Shown here: positions 29,452 through 40,010 of the stretch, one piece after another
How the letters are laid out: each line of letters opens with the position of its first letter
Position numbering within the stretch: position 1 is the stretch's first letter
NCBI RefSeq assembly: GCF_020164955.1
Contig: NZ_JAIUHG010000014.1
Location: 1 to 64,000 of the forward strand
DNA length: 64,000 bases
From: Mesorhizobium sp. CA8
GTDB lineage: Bacteria > Pseudomonadota > Alphaproteobacteria > Rhizobiales > Rhizobiaceae
Direction of reading: 5' to 3'
The notes under the pieces: generated by a model
Seen by the model: the letters and a program-made list of their open reading frames with translations, nothing else
What the model was told of the DNA's origin: nothing
Database searches by the model: none
Translations under genes and position numbers: made by a program

Positions 29452-30151
29452 ATGCCTCGCGGAACCGGTATCCGACTCCGTAAAGAGTTTCGATCATCTC
29501 GAAGTCGTCGTCGACGGCCTTGAACTTCTTGCGCAGCCGCTTGATGTGGCTGTCGATGGTGCGGTCGTCGACATAGACCTGTTCATCATAGGCCGAATCC
29601 ATAAGCGCATCACGGCTTTTTACCACGCCGGGGCGCTGCGCCAGCGAATGCAGGATGAGGAACTCGGTCACCGTCAGCGTGACCGGCTCGCCCTTCCAGG
29701 TGCAGGTGTGCCGCTCCTGGTCCATCACCAGTTGGCCGCGTTCGAGGGAGCGGGCCTGCTGGGTGGGCGCCTTGGCCGCCGCCTCGCGGGCGCTGGTGCG
29801 GCGCAGCACCGCGCGCACGCGCTCGACAAGGAGGCGCTGCGAGAACGGTTTGCGGATGAAGTCGTCGGCACCCATCTTGAGGCCGAACAATTCGTCGATC
29901 TCGTCGTCCTTCGACGTCAGGAAGATGACCGGCAGGTCCGACTTCTGGCGCATGCGGCGCAACAGCTCCATGCCGTCCATGCGCGGCATCTTGATGTCGA
30001 GGATGGCAAGATTCGGCGGCCGCGCCGCCAGGCCTTCCAGCGCCGACGCGCCATCGGTGTAGGTTTCGACCCGATAGCCCTCGGACTCGAGCGCGATCGA
30101 CACCGAAGTCAGAATGTTGCGGTCGTCGTCGACAAGCGCGATTGTTGCCAT
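29450..30151 (-). CDS. chvI: Response regulator ChvI
   Basis: A 233-residue OmpR/PhoB-type regulator. The receiver has Asp9/Asp10 in ALVDDDRN, phospho-acceptor Asp52 in [13 protein letters not shown] and Lys in FIRKPFS. The winged-helix domain contains [32 protein letters not shown] and [11 protein letters not shown], ending [11 protein letters not shown]. The ATG at 30151 gives the family start [10 protein letters not shown]; an in-frame ATG at 30169 is also possible. Diverges from pckA, and Agrobacterium ChvG/ChvI controls acid induction of pckA. Confidence 0.95.
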   Translation of the reverse strand: MATIALVDDDRNILTSVSIALESEGYRVETYTDGASALEGLAARPPNLAILDIKMPRMDGMELLRRMRQKSDLPVIFLTSKDDEIDELFGLKMGADDFIRKPFSQRLLVERVRAVLRRTSAREAAAKAPTQQARSLERGQLVMDQERHTCTWKGEPVTLTVTEFLILHSLAQRPGVVKSRDALMDSAYDEQVYVDDRTIDSHIKRLRKKFKAVDDDFEMIETLYGVGYRFREA

Positions 30152-30491
30152 TTCAAGCGGCTCCCTCATGAGCTGTCCCTTCTGTCGTCGAGAAGGGGCT
30201 TTTGCAGGACAAATTGGGTACAAAATGTGGCACGGCCCCTGGCCGAAGTCACGGGCGGCCTGCCGCTACACACGATTGCACCCATAGTGGGATTGGACGA
30301 ACCGAGCCTGTCAATCCTTTGGGCAACCCCTATGGTTTTTGCACATATAAACGATTTAAACAACTTTCAAATTTTTTAAATCGATTAATGATTTGATATC
30401 ATTCGGCTTTTCTGGTTCTGAACCTGGGCGGCCCTGTGCGGGCTCCGGGAAACCTCCCGTCACATGCGGCCAAATCCAGAGAGGAAATTTG
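30152..30491. promoter_or_regulatory. Divergent chvI-pckA control region with an AT-rich core
   Basis: A 340-base gap without a credible gene. Bases 30335-30412 are strikingly AT-rich in this GC-rich genome, with short palindromes such as AATGAT-TTG-ATATCATT (30386-30402) and AAATCGATT (30378-30386). AT-rich upstream DNA of this kind is expected for regulator binding and promoter melting. GAGAGGAA precedes the pckA ATG as ribosome site. No specific ChvI box can be asserted. Confidence 0.5.
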
Positions 30492-32102
<1,611 letters not shown>

Positions 32103-32127
32103 CAGTCACTGCTATTATCTTTCCTCC

Positions 32128-32159
32128 AGGGCCCGGCTTGCGCCGGGCCTTTTCTTTTT
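32128..32159 (+). terminator. Rho-independent terminator of pckA
   Basis: GGCCCGGC (32130-32137), four-base loop, GCCGGGCC (32142-32149), then TTTTCTTTTT. Confidence 0.9.
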
Positions 32160-32173
32160 GCTGCCGCCGCGCC

Positions 32174-32623
32174 ATGACTGCGTGCATGGCGAGCGACGAC
32201 GACATCATCATCACCGGCGAAGCGGTCATCCGTCCTGGCGACCTGCATGAGGACTTCATCCGTTCCTCCGGCCCAGGCGGTCAGAACGTCAACAAGGTGG
32301 CGACCGCCGTACAGCTGCGCTTCGACGTGGCGAACGCATCCGGCCTGTCCGAGCGCGTGCGCGAGCGCGCCCTCAAGCTAGCCGGTCAGCGCGCCACCAA
32401 GGACGGCGTCATCGTCATCGAGGCCGGCCGCTTCCGCACGCAGGAGCAGAACCGCGCCGACGCGCGGTCGCGGCTGACGGCGTTGATCGCCAAGGCGGCC
32501 GAGCCGCCGCCGCCGCCGCGCAAGAAGACCAGGCCGTCCAAAGGCGCCGTGGAGCGCCGCCTCAAGAGCAAGGCGGGCCGGTCGACCGTGAAAAAGCTGC
32601 GCGGTCGGGTGGAAAGCGACTGA
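32174..32623 (+). CDS. arfB: Alternative ribosome-rescue factor ArfB (peptidyl-tRNA hydrolase YaeJ)
   Basis: ArfB enters the empty A site of ribosomes stalled at the mRNA end and hydrolyses peptidyl-tRNA. The GGQ motif is in SSGPGGQNVNKVATAVQLRFD (35-37) and the C-terminal tail is strongly basic (RKKTRPSKGAVERRLKSKAGRSTVKKLRGR), the part that enters the mRNA channel. 149 residues with ATG 32174; an ATG at 32186 would give 145. Neither has a strong ribosome site. E. coli ArfB is 140. Confidence 0.92.
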   Translation: MTACMASDDDIIITGEAVIRPGDLHEDFIRSSGPGGQNVNKVATAVQLRFDVANASGLSERVRERALKLAGQRATKDGVIVIEAGRFRTQEQNRADARSRLTALIAKAAEPPPPPRKKTRPSKGAVERRLKSKAGRSTVKKLRGRVESD

Positions 32624-32679
32624 TCCGGCCAAAGCCGCAGTTTTCGGGTCGCCGTCTTTTTTGAGGGATGGCAGGATTA

Positions 32680-32728
32680 GAGCATGATGCGGAAAAACGT
32701 GAATCGGTTTTCGGACGACATCAGGCTC
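32680..32728. repeat. RIME-like palindromic element
   Basis: GAGCATGATG at the left and CATCAGGCTC at the right, with CGGAAAAACGTGAATCGG and TTTTCGGACG at the core, form an imperfect palindrome. A second copy lies at 37984-38036 (AAAGCACGATGCCGAAAAG and so on). These are the common Rhizobiales intergenic mosaic elements. Confidence 0.75.
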
Positions 32729-32742
32729 CATCTCTTTGATTT

Positions 32743-32789
32743 AGAGTCGGATGATTTCAGGCCGATTCGACCTGAAATCATCCGACTCT
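32743..32789. repeat. Perfect 19-bp inverted repeat upstream of alkB
   Basis: AGAGTCGGATGATTTCAGG (32743-32761), nine bases, CCTGAAATCATCCGACTCT (32771-32789). It lies 22 bases before the alkB start and next to a RIME-like element, of which it is probably a second half. In RNA it would be a very stable hairpin in the leader of alkB. Confidence 0.85.
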
Positions 32790-32810
32790 GCGGATAAAAC
32801 GGATCGCCCC

Positions 32811-33428
32811 ATGCTCGTTCTGCCCAAAGGCGTCCGCCATATGCCGGGTTACTTCGCGCGCCCGGCGCAGGAAGCGCTGGTCGAGGAAATCAGGCGCGTC
32901 GTGCAGGCAGCACCGCTCTACGTGCCGGCCATGCCGCGCACCGGCAAGGAGATGAGCGTGCGCATGACCAATTGCGGCGCGCTTGGCTGGGTCACCGACA
33001 AGGAGGGCGGCTATCGCTACCAGCCCGCGCATCCTGTGACCGGCGAGCCGTGGCCTCCGATCCCGGAAGCCTTGCTGAAAGTGTGGCGCGAGGTCTCGGC
33101 CTATCCGCATCCGCCCGAGGCCTGCCTGGTCAACTTCTATGCGGCGGATGCCAAAATGGGCCTGCATCAGGACCGCGACGAGCAGGATTTCAACGCGCCG
33201 GTGGTGTCGGTCTCGCTGGGCGATGACTGCCTCTTCCGGGTCGGCCAGGACAGGCGCGAGGGCGGCACCAAGTCGTTCAGGCTGAAGAGCGGCGACGTCG
33301 TCGTGCTCGGCGGCGAAGGGCGCCTTGCCTTCCACGGCGTCGACCGCATCTACCCCGCGACATCGGCGCTGCTGAAGAATGGCGGCCGCATCAATCTGAC
33401 GTTGCGGCGGGTGACGGTGCATGGCTGA
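32811..33428 (+). CDS. alkB: Alpha-ketoglutarate-dependent DNA repair dioxygenase AlkB
   Basis: AlkB removes 1-methyladenine and 3-methylcytosine from DNA and RNA by iron/2-oxoglutarate oxidative demethylation. The 205-residue protein has iron ligands His119 and Asp121 (LHQDRDE) and His175 (FHGVDRI), and 2-oxoglutarate arginines in RINLTLRR (193-200). The substrate region LGWVTDKEGGYRYQP also fits. ATG 32811 was chosen over a frame opening inside the upstream palindrome. Confidence 0.92.
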   Translation: MLVLPKGVRHMPGYFARPAQEALVEEIRRVVQAAPLYVPAMPRTGKEMSVRMTNCGALGWVTDKEGGYRYQPAHPVTGEPWPPIPEALLKVWREVSAYPHPPEACLVNFYAADAKMGLHQDRDEQDFNAPVVSVSLGDDCLFRVGQDRREGGTKSFRLKSGDVVVLGGEGRLAFHGVDRIYPATSALLKNGGRINLTLRRVTVHG

Positions 33429-33499
33429 GCAGGCCTGGCGCCGGGGCAACACGATCTTAAGGACAAAAGCCTAAGAAAAGCTCGACAGCCGGGATTGCC

Positions 33500-34714
33500 A
33501 TGGAACCGAGCCGAATCAGGATCCGACGCCTCTTGGACGTGGCCACCGTGACCATCGTGACGGTGATCGGCTTCTGGATGGCCGAGTTTTACCTGCGCAC
33601 ATTGTGGGCCTATCGTCCCGATGGCTTGTCGCTGCTCTCGCACAAGCTCCCTTACTGGGATTTCACAAATCTCTGGGCCGGCTCCCGCATGGCCATGGAA
33701 GGCCACGTTGCCGTCCTTTTCGACGTGGATGCCTACCGCGCCGCGCTGCGCGCCATGTTGTCGCCCGATCTTCCAAATCAGGAATGGAGCTACCCGCCGA
33801 GCATTCTCTTGCTCGGCGTTCCGCTTGCAACCTTGCCGATCCTGCCCGCCTATCTGATCTGGACGGTTGGAACCGTTCTGTGTCTGTGGCTAGCAATCCG
33901 ACCGCTGAAGCTCGGGATCGCGGTGGAACTGGCGATCGTCTTGAGTCCCGCGGTCATCTGGAACTCGGTGTTCGGCCAGAACGGCGCGTTGACCACCGCG
34001 CTGTTGATCGGAGGCCTCGCGGTAGCGCCCAGGCGTCCGCTGCTGGCCGGTACCCTGTTCGGCCTGCTGACGATCAAGCCGCATCTCGGCATCCTGGTGC
34101 CCTTCTGCCTGCTCGCCAGCGGCAACTGGCGGGCTATGTTCGCCGCCCTCGGGACCACGGTCATGATCGCCCTCACCACCGGCCTGTTCTTCGGCTTCGA
34201 TGTCTGGCGCCTGTTCCTGACCGAAACCCGTCCCTTGATGACGGCGATCATGGAAGCACCTTTTCCGCAGCCCTACCATTATAACGCGGTCACGGTGTTC
34301 TTCACGGCGAGGGTAAGCGGCTTTGGGCTGGCCGCGGCCTATGGTGCGCAGGCGATCGCGACGATCGCTTCCATCGCCGCGGCGGTCTGGCTCTGGTGGC
34401 CGGGGCGCCGGGTCCCGCATCAGGAACGCGTGGCGCTTACCGCTGTCCTTGCAATCCTTGCCACGCCCTACGGCTACACCTACGACATGATCGGTATCGC
34501 GGTCGCGGTTGCCATGCTGTTCACAATGGCGTCAAGACCGCCCCGGCTTCTTCTCGCGCTATGTTGGCTCTATCCCTTTCTCGCGCATATCTTGAACAAT
34601 GCCGGGTTTTTCGTTGGTGTTCTGGTGCCGCTCTCGCTCGGCGCCTGGTTGCTGATTTCGATACTGGCCCGAAACCGCAGGGCTGAAATGGGCAGGGAGC
34701 CTGCCGCGACATAG
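33500..34714 (+). CDS. GT87-family membrane glycosyltransferase (DUF2029)
   Basis: A 404-residue polytopic protein with about ten hydrophobic helices. An early loop LPYWDFTNLWAGSRMAMEGH and later WSYPPSILLLGVPLA and TIKPHLGILVPF match the GT87/DUF2029 family, lipid-linked mannosyltransferases such as PimE-like enzymes. The GT-C fold catalytic Asp would be Asp in YWDF. Donor and acceptor unknown in Rhizobiales. It is convergent with a second membrane glycosyltransferase-like gene, so the pair may serve a surface glycan. Confidence 0.78.
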   Translation: MEPSRIRIRRLLDVATVTIVTVIGFWMAEFYLRTLWAYRPDGLSLLSHKLPYWDFTNLWAGSRMAMEGHVAVLFDVDAYRAALRAMLSPDLPNQEWSYPPSILLLGVPLATLPILPAYLIWTVGTVLCLWLAIRPLKLGIAVELAIVLSPAVIWNSVFGQNGALTTALLIGGLAVAPRRPLLAGTLFGLLTIKPHLGILVPFCLLASGNWRAMFAALGTTVMIALTTGLFFGFDVWRLFLTETRPLMTAIMEAPFPQPYHYNAVTVFFTARVSGFGLAAAYGAQAIATIASIAAAVWLWWPGRRVPHQERVALTAVLAILATPYGYTYDMIGIAVAVAMLFTMASRPPRLLLALCWLYPFLAHILNNAGFFVGVLVPLSLGAWLLISILARNRRAEMGREPAAT

Positions 34715-34759
34715 AACGATGGCCAAGGCTGGAGCAGCGTCCTGCAGCGGTTCGGTGGT

Positions 34760-36718
34760 TTATTTCGCCGCTTCACCGCCGGCAGCGAAATCCTTGCGGA
34801 AATACACCCTTATCCCCGGCTCCTGGTGCAGGATGCTGTATTGCTGCAATTCGAGTGCGATCCTTGGATCGCGCAGCATGAGATTGCCCCAGTCTGGTCC
34901 AGTCTCGTCGCCGTAGAGCACGATATCCGGTCTCTTGGTCGCGATCTCGTCGGCCAGTTGTCCAATCATGTGATCGCGTATATCGGCGAGCCGGCGTCTG
35001 ATCTGCGGATCGTCGCCTGTTTCGGCAAGCTTGTCGGCATCGAAAACCATCGATGCCGACGGATATCGCGAGACGAAATGGCCGCCGACCCGTCGCGAGA
35101 GCGGATGTGCCACCTGCAGCCTTGCTGCAAGCGAGACGATCGTCGGGTTGCGGTCGACCTGTTGAATTGAAGCGATGGAGCGTTCCAGCGGGCTATAGTC
35201 ATTGGTCAGTGTAAACCATTGAATTTTGGCCGTCAGCTGCAGCACCAGAAAGCAGCCGAAAATGGCGGCCGTTTTGCCGATGAGCTTCAATCTGCCCGGA
35301 CTCTCGCCGTGCAGCAGCTGCATGCCAAACGCAAGGGTGCCGAGAACAATCATGGGCATGGCATGGTTAGGCCAGCCCTTGCCCATGATCAGGAAGGCGG
35401 GAAGCAGTCCAAATGCGGCGAGAAGCGGAATTTTTGCGTCCCAATGCATACGCTGGAAGCCGTCAGCCAGAAGCACCGTCGCAATTGCCAGAAGGATGAG
35501 TTCCCTGGGCCAGTCCAGCAGCGCCAGAAGCGGCTCCCGCGCGGGCAGGTACACGTCTCTCGCCAAAGGCAGGATCTCGGTAATGAATTGTGTCTGGAAC
35601 ACAACGATATAGGCAACATAGAACGCGACGATCGCCGCTCCGGCGATGTTTTCCGGGACAAGCAATGGCTTGAGGGAACGACGCTGGATGGCCAACAAGG
35701 CCGCCGGCAGGACAAAGGCGAGGGCGAAATGCGGCGGCTTGACCATGACCACGATGGCGGCGCACACGCCCGCAAGCATTTGTTCCAGTCTCGAGCCCGC
35801 CGCGAAGTCAGACGCGCGCTGGCGGGCGCATTGCAACGCAATCCAAGGCAGGATCGCTATGATGGAGAAATGCTCTCGCTGCCCGAATTCATGGGGCTGG
35901 AAACAGACGATCAGCAGAAACGCCGCAGGCAAGACCCAAATGAAACGAGGTTGAAAATAGATCGGGTCGGCACGCGCCAGGATGCGGGCTGAAAACGCAA
36001 GGCTTGCCAGCGCGAGCCCGATCACGCCCAGGATCAACCAGAGTTCGGCGCGGCCACCGGTCAGCCGCTCCAGGAACATGAACGGCATGTACATCCAGAC
36101 GGAGAACGGCGGATTGATCTCCACGATGTCGGTATGCAGATGCTCGCCGTTCAGCAGCCGATCGCACACGACCAGCAACCATGAAACGTCGACATTGGTC
36201 GGCACGATGGCAACGGCCAGCCAGGCTGCGTAGACGGCCACAAGCAAGGTCAGGAGTACTGGTATCGCCGGCAGGCGCTCCTGCAACACGTTCATTCGGG
36301 GGACACTCCCCGGTTCGGCGAGAGCCTTTCCGAAGGCCCAGTGGCGAAGCACCACATAATTGATGAGCGCGACGAGCAGGCAGGTCAGCGCGATGGGGAT
36401 CCACGCCGGCAGGGCGAGCCTTTCCGACAACGTGAGCGGGAGCACGAAGGACATCGCCAGGCCGACCAGCGTCAGCACCGCGAAGCGCGGTACTTCAAGG
36501 TGGCGCGCCCCGCTGGAGACGAATTTGAAGTATTTGTGCCCGGCATAGGAGAAGGTCGCGGCCAGGGCGTAGGCGAATAGCGAAGCCAAGGCCGGACTCA
36601 TTGCTGTCGAAAATGCCGCGGCAAGCAGGGCATAGAGCAGCGTCGCGCCAATGCCGGTCACCAGAAACCGGATCGGTCGAGGGCTTGCTAATGGGTCAGA
36701 CGCGGCCGCTGCAAACAC
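34760..36718 (-). CDS. GtrA-glycosyltransferase membrane fusion protein
   Basis: A 652-residue membrane protein. Residues about 14-131 form a GtrA-like four-helix domain (IRFLVTGIGATLLYALLAA, ATFSYAGHKYFKFVSSG, INYVVLRHWAFG), the type that flips polyprenyl-linked sugars. Residues about 150-510 are a GT-C-like set of helices with the loop VDVSWLLVVCDRLLNGEHLHTDIVEINPP, then a soluble tail. GtrA proteins are normally separate, so this is a fusion of a flippase-like domain with a glycosyltransferase. The start is GTG at 36718 with AGGAG seven bases before. It overlaps a methyltransferase remnant upstream by 23 bases. Confidence 0.7.
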   Translation of the reverse strand: MFAAAASDPLASPRPIRFLVTGIGATLLYALLAAAFSTAMSPALASLFAYALAATFSYAGHKYFKFVSSGARHLEVPRFAVLTLVGLAMSFVLPLTLSERLALPAWIPIALTCLLVALINYVVLRHWAFGKALAEPGSVPRMNVLQERLPAIPVLLTLLVAVYAAWLAVAIVPTNVDVSWLLVVCDRLLNGEHLHTDIVEINPPFSVWMYMPFMFLERLTGGRAELWLILGVIGLALASLAFSARILARADPIYFQPRFIWVLPAAFLLIVCFQPHEFGQREHFSIIAILPWIALQCARQRASDFAAGSRLEQMLAGVCAAIVVMVKPPHFALAFVLPAALLAIQRRSLKPLLVPENIAGAAIVAFYVAYIVVFQTQFITEILPLARDVYLPAREPLLALLDWPRELILLAIATVLLADGFQRMHWDAKIPLLAAFGLLPAFLIMGKGWPNHAMPMIVLGTLAFGMQLLHGESPGRLKLIGKTAAIFGCFLVLQLTAKIQWFTLTNDYSPLERSIASIQQVDRNPTIVSLAARLQVAHPLSRRVGGHFVSRYPSASMVFDADKLAETGDDPQIRRRLADIRDHMIGQLADEIATKRPDIVLYGDETGPDWGNLMLRDPRIALELQQYSILHQEPGIRVYFRKDFAAGGEAAK

Positions 36719-36932
36719 AGTGCGCTCCTAATGACAGGTGCGAGACCCAGCTTTCGGCCGTGCGTGCGACAGCGTTGGCGAAAGGAAGCAACAGGAAGTG
36801 CCGGCCTTCGATTTCGCTAAGCCCGGCGGCCTTCAACAATCGGCCGGCTTTGTGCCTGCCGATCAGCACGGCGGCCTCGTCGAAGGCACAACAAAGGGCC
36901 TTGCGGCCGGCGGCATTGCCCGCTTTGATCAC
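36696..36932 (-). pseudogene. C-terminal remnant of a SAM-dependent methyltransferase
   Basis: About 78 codons that look like the last third of a class I methyltransferase: KALCCAFDEAAVLIGRHKAG, LLKAAGLSEIEGRHFLLLPF and a final ESWVSHLSLGAH segment, where full-length proteins have CPFDxDAVLL, LLxxAGF and LPLGAQY. Upstream in frame there is no methyltransferase core, and a stop occurs about 55 bases before the putative GTG. The stop codon overlaps the start of the GtrA-fusion gene, as in an operon, so the 5' two thirds were probably deleted. It could still be a short orphan protein. Confidence 0.55.
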
Positions 36933-37005
36933 CGGTTGCCTCCCGACGCCCGCTGGAGTTTGGCTGCCAACGCTAGTCGCGATTGCCTAAGGCGCCGTTA
37001 AGGGG

Positions 37006-37965
37006 TCACAATTTCCTTAACGCCACTTCCTCGACCAGGTGGTTGGTGCCCTTGCGCAGGATGAGATCGGCCCGCGCCCTGGTCGGCAGGATGTTCTCGC
37101 GCAGGTTCTTCAGGTTGATATTGGCCCAGAGCCCCTCCGCGATGGCGCGCGCGGCATCCTGCGAAAGCTGCGAATAGCGGTGGAAGAAGGAATCCGGATT
37201 GCGGAAGGCGGTTTCGCGCAGCCGCATGAAGCGCTGGATGTACCATTGATGGATCAGCTTCTCGTCGGCATCGATATAGATGGCGAAATCGAAGAAGTCG
37301 GACAGGAACGGCACGATCTTGCCGTCCTTCGGCAGCTTGCCCGGCTGCAGGACGTTGATGCCTTCGAAGATCAGGATGTCCGGCCGGTCGATGGTGACGA
37401 ACTCGCCCGGAATGACGTCATAGGTCAGGTGCGAATAGACCGGCGCCCGGACGCTGCCTTGCGCCGATTTGATGCCGGACAGGAACCTGAGCAGCGCGCC
37501 GACATCGTAGCTCTCCGGGAAACCCTTGCGCTCCATGAGGTTTTCGCGGCGCAGGATCTCGTTTGGCAGGAGGAAGCCGTCGGTGGTGATGAGGTCGACC
37601 TTCGGGCTCGATGGCCAGCGCGCCAGGAGCTCCTTCAGCACGCGCGCCGTGGTCGACTTGCCGACCGCGACCGAGCCCGCAATGCCGATGATGAAGGGTG
37701 TCTTGGTGACGTCCTGCGCCTTGAAGAAGGCCTGGCGCTGCCTGAACAGCAGCTGGCTCGCCTCGACATGCGCCGAAAGCAGCCGGGAAAGCGAGAGGTA
37801 GATGCGCTTGACCTCTTCGAGGTCGACCGGGTCGTTGAGCGAGCGCAGCCGGTCGATCTCGTCCCCGGTGAGCGTCAGCGGCGTGTCGGCGCGAAACTGC
37901 GACCATTGCTCGGCGGAGAAGAATCGAAACGGGGAGTACTTCTCGGTCGGAGCCAGCTGGTCCAT
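37006..37965 (-). CDS. coaA: Pantothenate kinase, type I
   Basis: CoaA phosphorylates pantothenate with ATP, the first and controlled step of coenzyme A synthesis. The 319-residue protein has P-loop GSVAVGKST (97-105), [11 protein letters not shown], the KGFPESYD substrate loop and [24 protein letters not shown]. It follows hisE on the same strand with an 81-base gap that contains a RIME-like element, so it may be expressed separately. Confidence 0.95.
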   Translation of the reverse strand: MDQLAPTEKYSPFRFFSAEQWSQFRADTPLTLTGDEIDRLRSLNDPVDLEEVKRIYLSLSRLLSAHVEASQLLFRQRQAFFKAQDVTKTPFIIGIAGSVAVGKSTTARVLKELLARWPSSPKVDLITTDGFLLPNEILRRENLMERKGFPESYDVGALLRFLSGIKSAQGSVRAPVYSHLTYDVIPGEFVTIDRPDILIFEGINVLQPGKLPKDGKIVPFLSDFFDFAIYIDADEKLIHQWYIQRFMRLRETAFRNPDSFFHRYSQLSQDAARAIAEGLWANINLKNLRENILPTRARADLILRKGTNHLVEEVALRKL

Positions 37966-37983
37966 CGGGTTTCCTGCCCTCCT

Positions 37984-38036
37984 AAAGCACGATGCCGAAA
38001 AGTGTGAAGCGGTTTTCGGGCGACATCATGCGCGAT
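37984..38036. repeat. RIME-like palindromic element between hisE and coaA
   Basis: AAAGCACGATGCCGAAAAG, GTGAAGCGGTTTTCGGG and CGACATCATGCGCGAT match the 32680-32728 copy at most positions. It fills the gap between hisE and coaA. Confidence 0.7.
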
Positions 38037-38046
38037 CCCGTTTCTT

Positions 38047-38370
38047 TCAATCCTTTGATCGGGCTGCCTTTTCGGCGATGCCCGAGCGGCTGGTGCGGCC
38101 CTCGAGCTCCTTCAGCACGTCGTCAAGCGGGACGTCCGCAATGCCAAGGACGACCAGCCAATGATACAGAAGATCGGCACTTTCCGAAACGAGCGCCTGC
38201 CTGTCGCCGCGGATGGCGGCGATCACGGTCTCGACCGCTTCCTCGCCGAGCTTCTGCGCCGCCTTGTCGATGCCCTTGGCGAACAGCTTCGCCGTCCACG
38301 ATTCCGCGTCGCCGGAATGGGCGCGCTGGTGGATGATCGTTTCCAGATCGGCGAGCGAAAAGTCTGCCAT
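38047..38370 (-). CDS. hisE: Phosphoribosyl-ATP pyrophosphatase
   Basis: A 107-residue MazG-like all-alpha enzyme that cleaves phosphoribosyl-ATP to phosphoribosyl-AMP, the second step of histidine synthesis. Seen: [29 protein letters not shown] with the metal-binding EEAVE, and [14 protein letters not shown]. HisI is not fused, as normal for alphaproteobacteria. It starts nine bases after hisF. Last his gene of the operon. Confidence 0.95.
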   Translation of the reverse strand: MADFSLADLETIIHQRAHSGDAESWTAKLFAKGIDKAAQKLGEEAVETVIAAIRGDRQALVSESADLLYHWLVVLGIADVPLDDVLKELEGRTSRSGIAEKAARSKD

Positions 38371-38379
38371 AACAGTCGT

Positions 38380-39171
38380 TTAAGCCCGCTGGACGGCCGA
38401 GTCCAGCCGCATCGGCAGGCCGGCTCTGGCCATATGCGCCTTGGCTTCGGCGATTGTGTAGGTGCCGAAATGGAAGATTGAGGCGGCAAGCACGGCGCCC
38501 GCATGGCCGTCGCGGATGCCTTCGACCAGGTGATCGAGCGTTCCGACGCCGCCCGATGCGATCACCGGCACGCGCACCGCGTCGGCAATCGCCCGGGTGA
38601 GCGCAAGGTCGTAGCCCGCCTTGGTGCCGTCGCGGTCCATCGAGGTCAAAAGGATCTCGCCGGCGCCGCGCTCGACCATGCGCCTTGCGAAGTCGACGGC
38701 GTCGATGCCCGTCTTCTCGCGCCCGCCATGGGTGAAGATCTCCCAGCCGTCGGCTTCGCCTTGCGCCGACACCTTCTTGGCGTCGATCGCCACGACGATG
38801 CACTGGTTGCCGAACTTGTCGGCCGCTTCCGCGACGAAATCCGGGTTCTTCACCGCCGCGGTGTTGATCGAGACCTTGTCGGCGCCGGCCAGGAGCAGCT
38901 TGCGGATGTCGGCCACCTGGCGCACGCCGCCGCCCACGGTGAGCGGCATGAAGCACTGCTCGGCCGTCCTGGCCACCACGTCGAAGATCGTCTCGCGATT
39001 GTCGGACGATGCGGTGATGTCGAGGAAGCAGAGCTCGTCGGCGCCGGCAGCGTCATACGCCTTGGCGGCCTGGACCGGGTCGCCGGCATCGACGAGATCG
39101 ACGAAATTGACGCCTTTGACCACGCGGCCGTTCTTGACGTCGAGGCAGGGGATGACGCGGGCCTTGAGCAT
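38380..39171 (-). CDS. hisF: Imidazole glycerol phosphate synthase subunit HisF
   Basis: The cyclase half of the HisF-HisH complex that makes imidazole glycerol phosphate and AICAR. A 263-residue TIM barrel with catalytic Asp11 ([17 protein letters not shown]) and the second Asp in [15 protein letters not shown], plus VGGGVRQ and [10 protein letters not shown] phosphate loops. The ATG shares a base with the stop of the preceding arginase-like gene (TGATG), which supports this start over longer frames. Confidence 0.96.
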   Translation of the reverse strand: MLKARVIPCLDVKNGRVVKGVNFVDLVDAGDPVQAAKAYDAAGADELCFLDITASSDNRETIFDVVARTAEQCFMPLTVGGGVRQVADIRKLLLAGADKVSINTAAVKNPDFVAEAADKFGNQCIVVAIDAKKVSAQGEADGWEIFTHGGREKTGIDAVDFARRMVERGAGEILLTSMDRDGTKAGYDLALTRAIADAVRVPVIASGGVGTLDHLVEGIRDGHAGAVLAASIFHFGTYTIAEAKAHMARAGLPMRLDSAVQRA

Positions 39172-40010
39172 CACTTGCCCTCCAGCGTCGAGAGCAGGTC
39201 GACCACCAGCGCGCCGACCAGCGGCGGCACGTCGCCCTTGGGATCGAAGGCCGGATCGTAGGCGGAGATGGTGAGCCCGGCGATGGCGAGCGGACCGGCG
39301 AGGCCGCACATGGCGGTACGTATCTGCTCCGGCGCCGGACCGCCGGGCGCAGTGTAGCGATTGGCCTGCAGCTTCTCGGGGTCGTGCACGTCGAGATCGA
39401 CATGCATGTGGACCTGGCGTGCACCGTGGGCCTTCAGCCTTTGCGCCGCACTCTTCCAGTCCGGGCACTCGGTCCGGATGATCGGCAGCTTCTCCAGCAG
39501 TTCCTTTTCCGCGCTGTCGAGGTCGCGCGCATTGACCAGAACACAACGCGCCGGATCGACCGGCTTGAACCCCGGGATCTGCGCCGCCATCGAGCGCCAG
39601 CAGAGACCCAGCATGGTCGCCAGTGCCATGCCGTCGAGAAAGCCCGTTGTGGTGCTTTCCGGCGTGTTGAGGTCGCCATGCTGGTCGGCCCAGATGATGG
39701 CGTCGGCGCCGGCACCTGCCACGGCGCCGGCGGCCGTCAGGCAGTTGCCGGCCAGCACGATTGGAAACCGCTTCCTGTCCAGCGCCATGCGGACTTCGCC
39801 CGAAACCGCGTTGCAGACGGCAAATCCGGTACCGATCTCGCGCTTGGCTTCGTCCTCGACCACCTTGCCGATGTCGCTCACCTCGACATCGTGGCCGGCG
39901 AGCTTCAGCGCCTCGGCCAGCCCGCCCGAAATCAGCGCGTCTGGGCCCTGGCCGCAGCCGCCGTGGAAATGGCCGCTGTCATAGGAGGCCAGGATGATCG
40001 AAATGTTCAC
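39171..40010 (-). CDS. Arginase/agmatinase-fold protein with altered metal site, inside the his operon
   Basis: A 279-residue ureohydrolase-fold protein. Three of the four arginase metal motifs are recognisable: WADQHGDLN (Asp109, His111, Asp113) and [10 protein letters not shown] (Asp206, Asp208, Asp211). The first motif, normally GGDHS with a manganese-binding His, reads AGNCL, so the ligand is replaced by Cys90. The protein may bind one metal or none, and may not be a true arginase. It starts with GTG overlapping the hisA stop (GTGA) and its stop overlaps the hisF start. So it is translated as part of the histidine operon. Role unknown. Confidence 0.8.
   Translation of the reverse strand: MNISIILASYDSGHFHGGCGQGPDALISGGLAEALKLAGHDVEVSDIGKVVEDEAKREIGTGFAVCNAVSGEVRMALDRKRFPIVLAGNCLTAAGAVAGAGADAIIWADQHGDLNTPESTTTGFLDGMALATMLGLCWRSMAAQIPGFKPVDPARCVLVNARDLDSAEKELLEKLPIIRTECPDWKSAAQRLKAHGARQVHMHVDLDVHDPEKLQANRYTAPGGPAPEQIRTAMCGLAGPLAIAGLTISAYDPAFDPKGDVPPLVGALVVDLLSTLEGK

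Noticed and set aside
36738..37001. Plus-strand ORF in the gap between the GtrA fusion and coaA
   Set aside because: It is antisense to the methyltransferase remnant and has no homology-like pattern.
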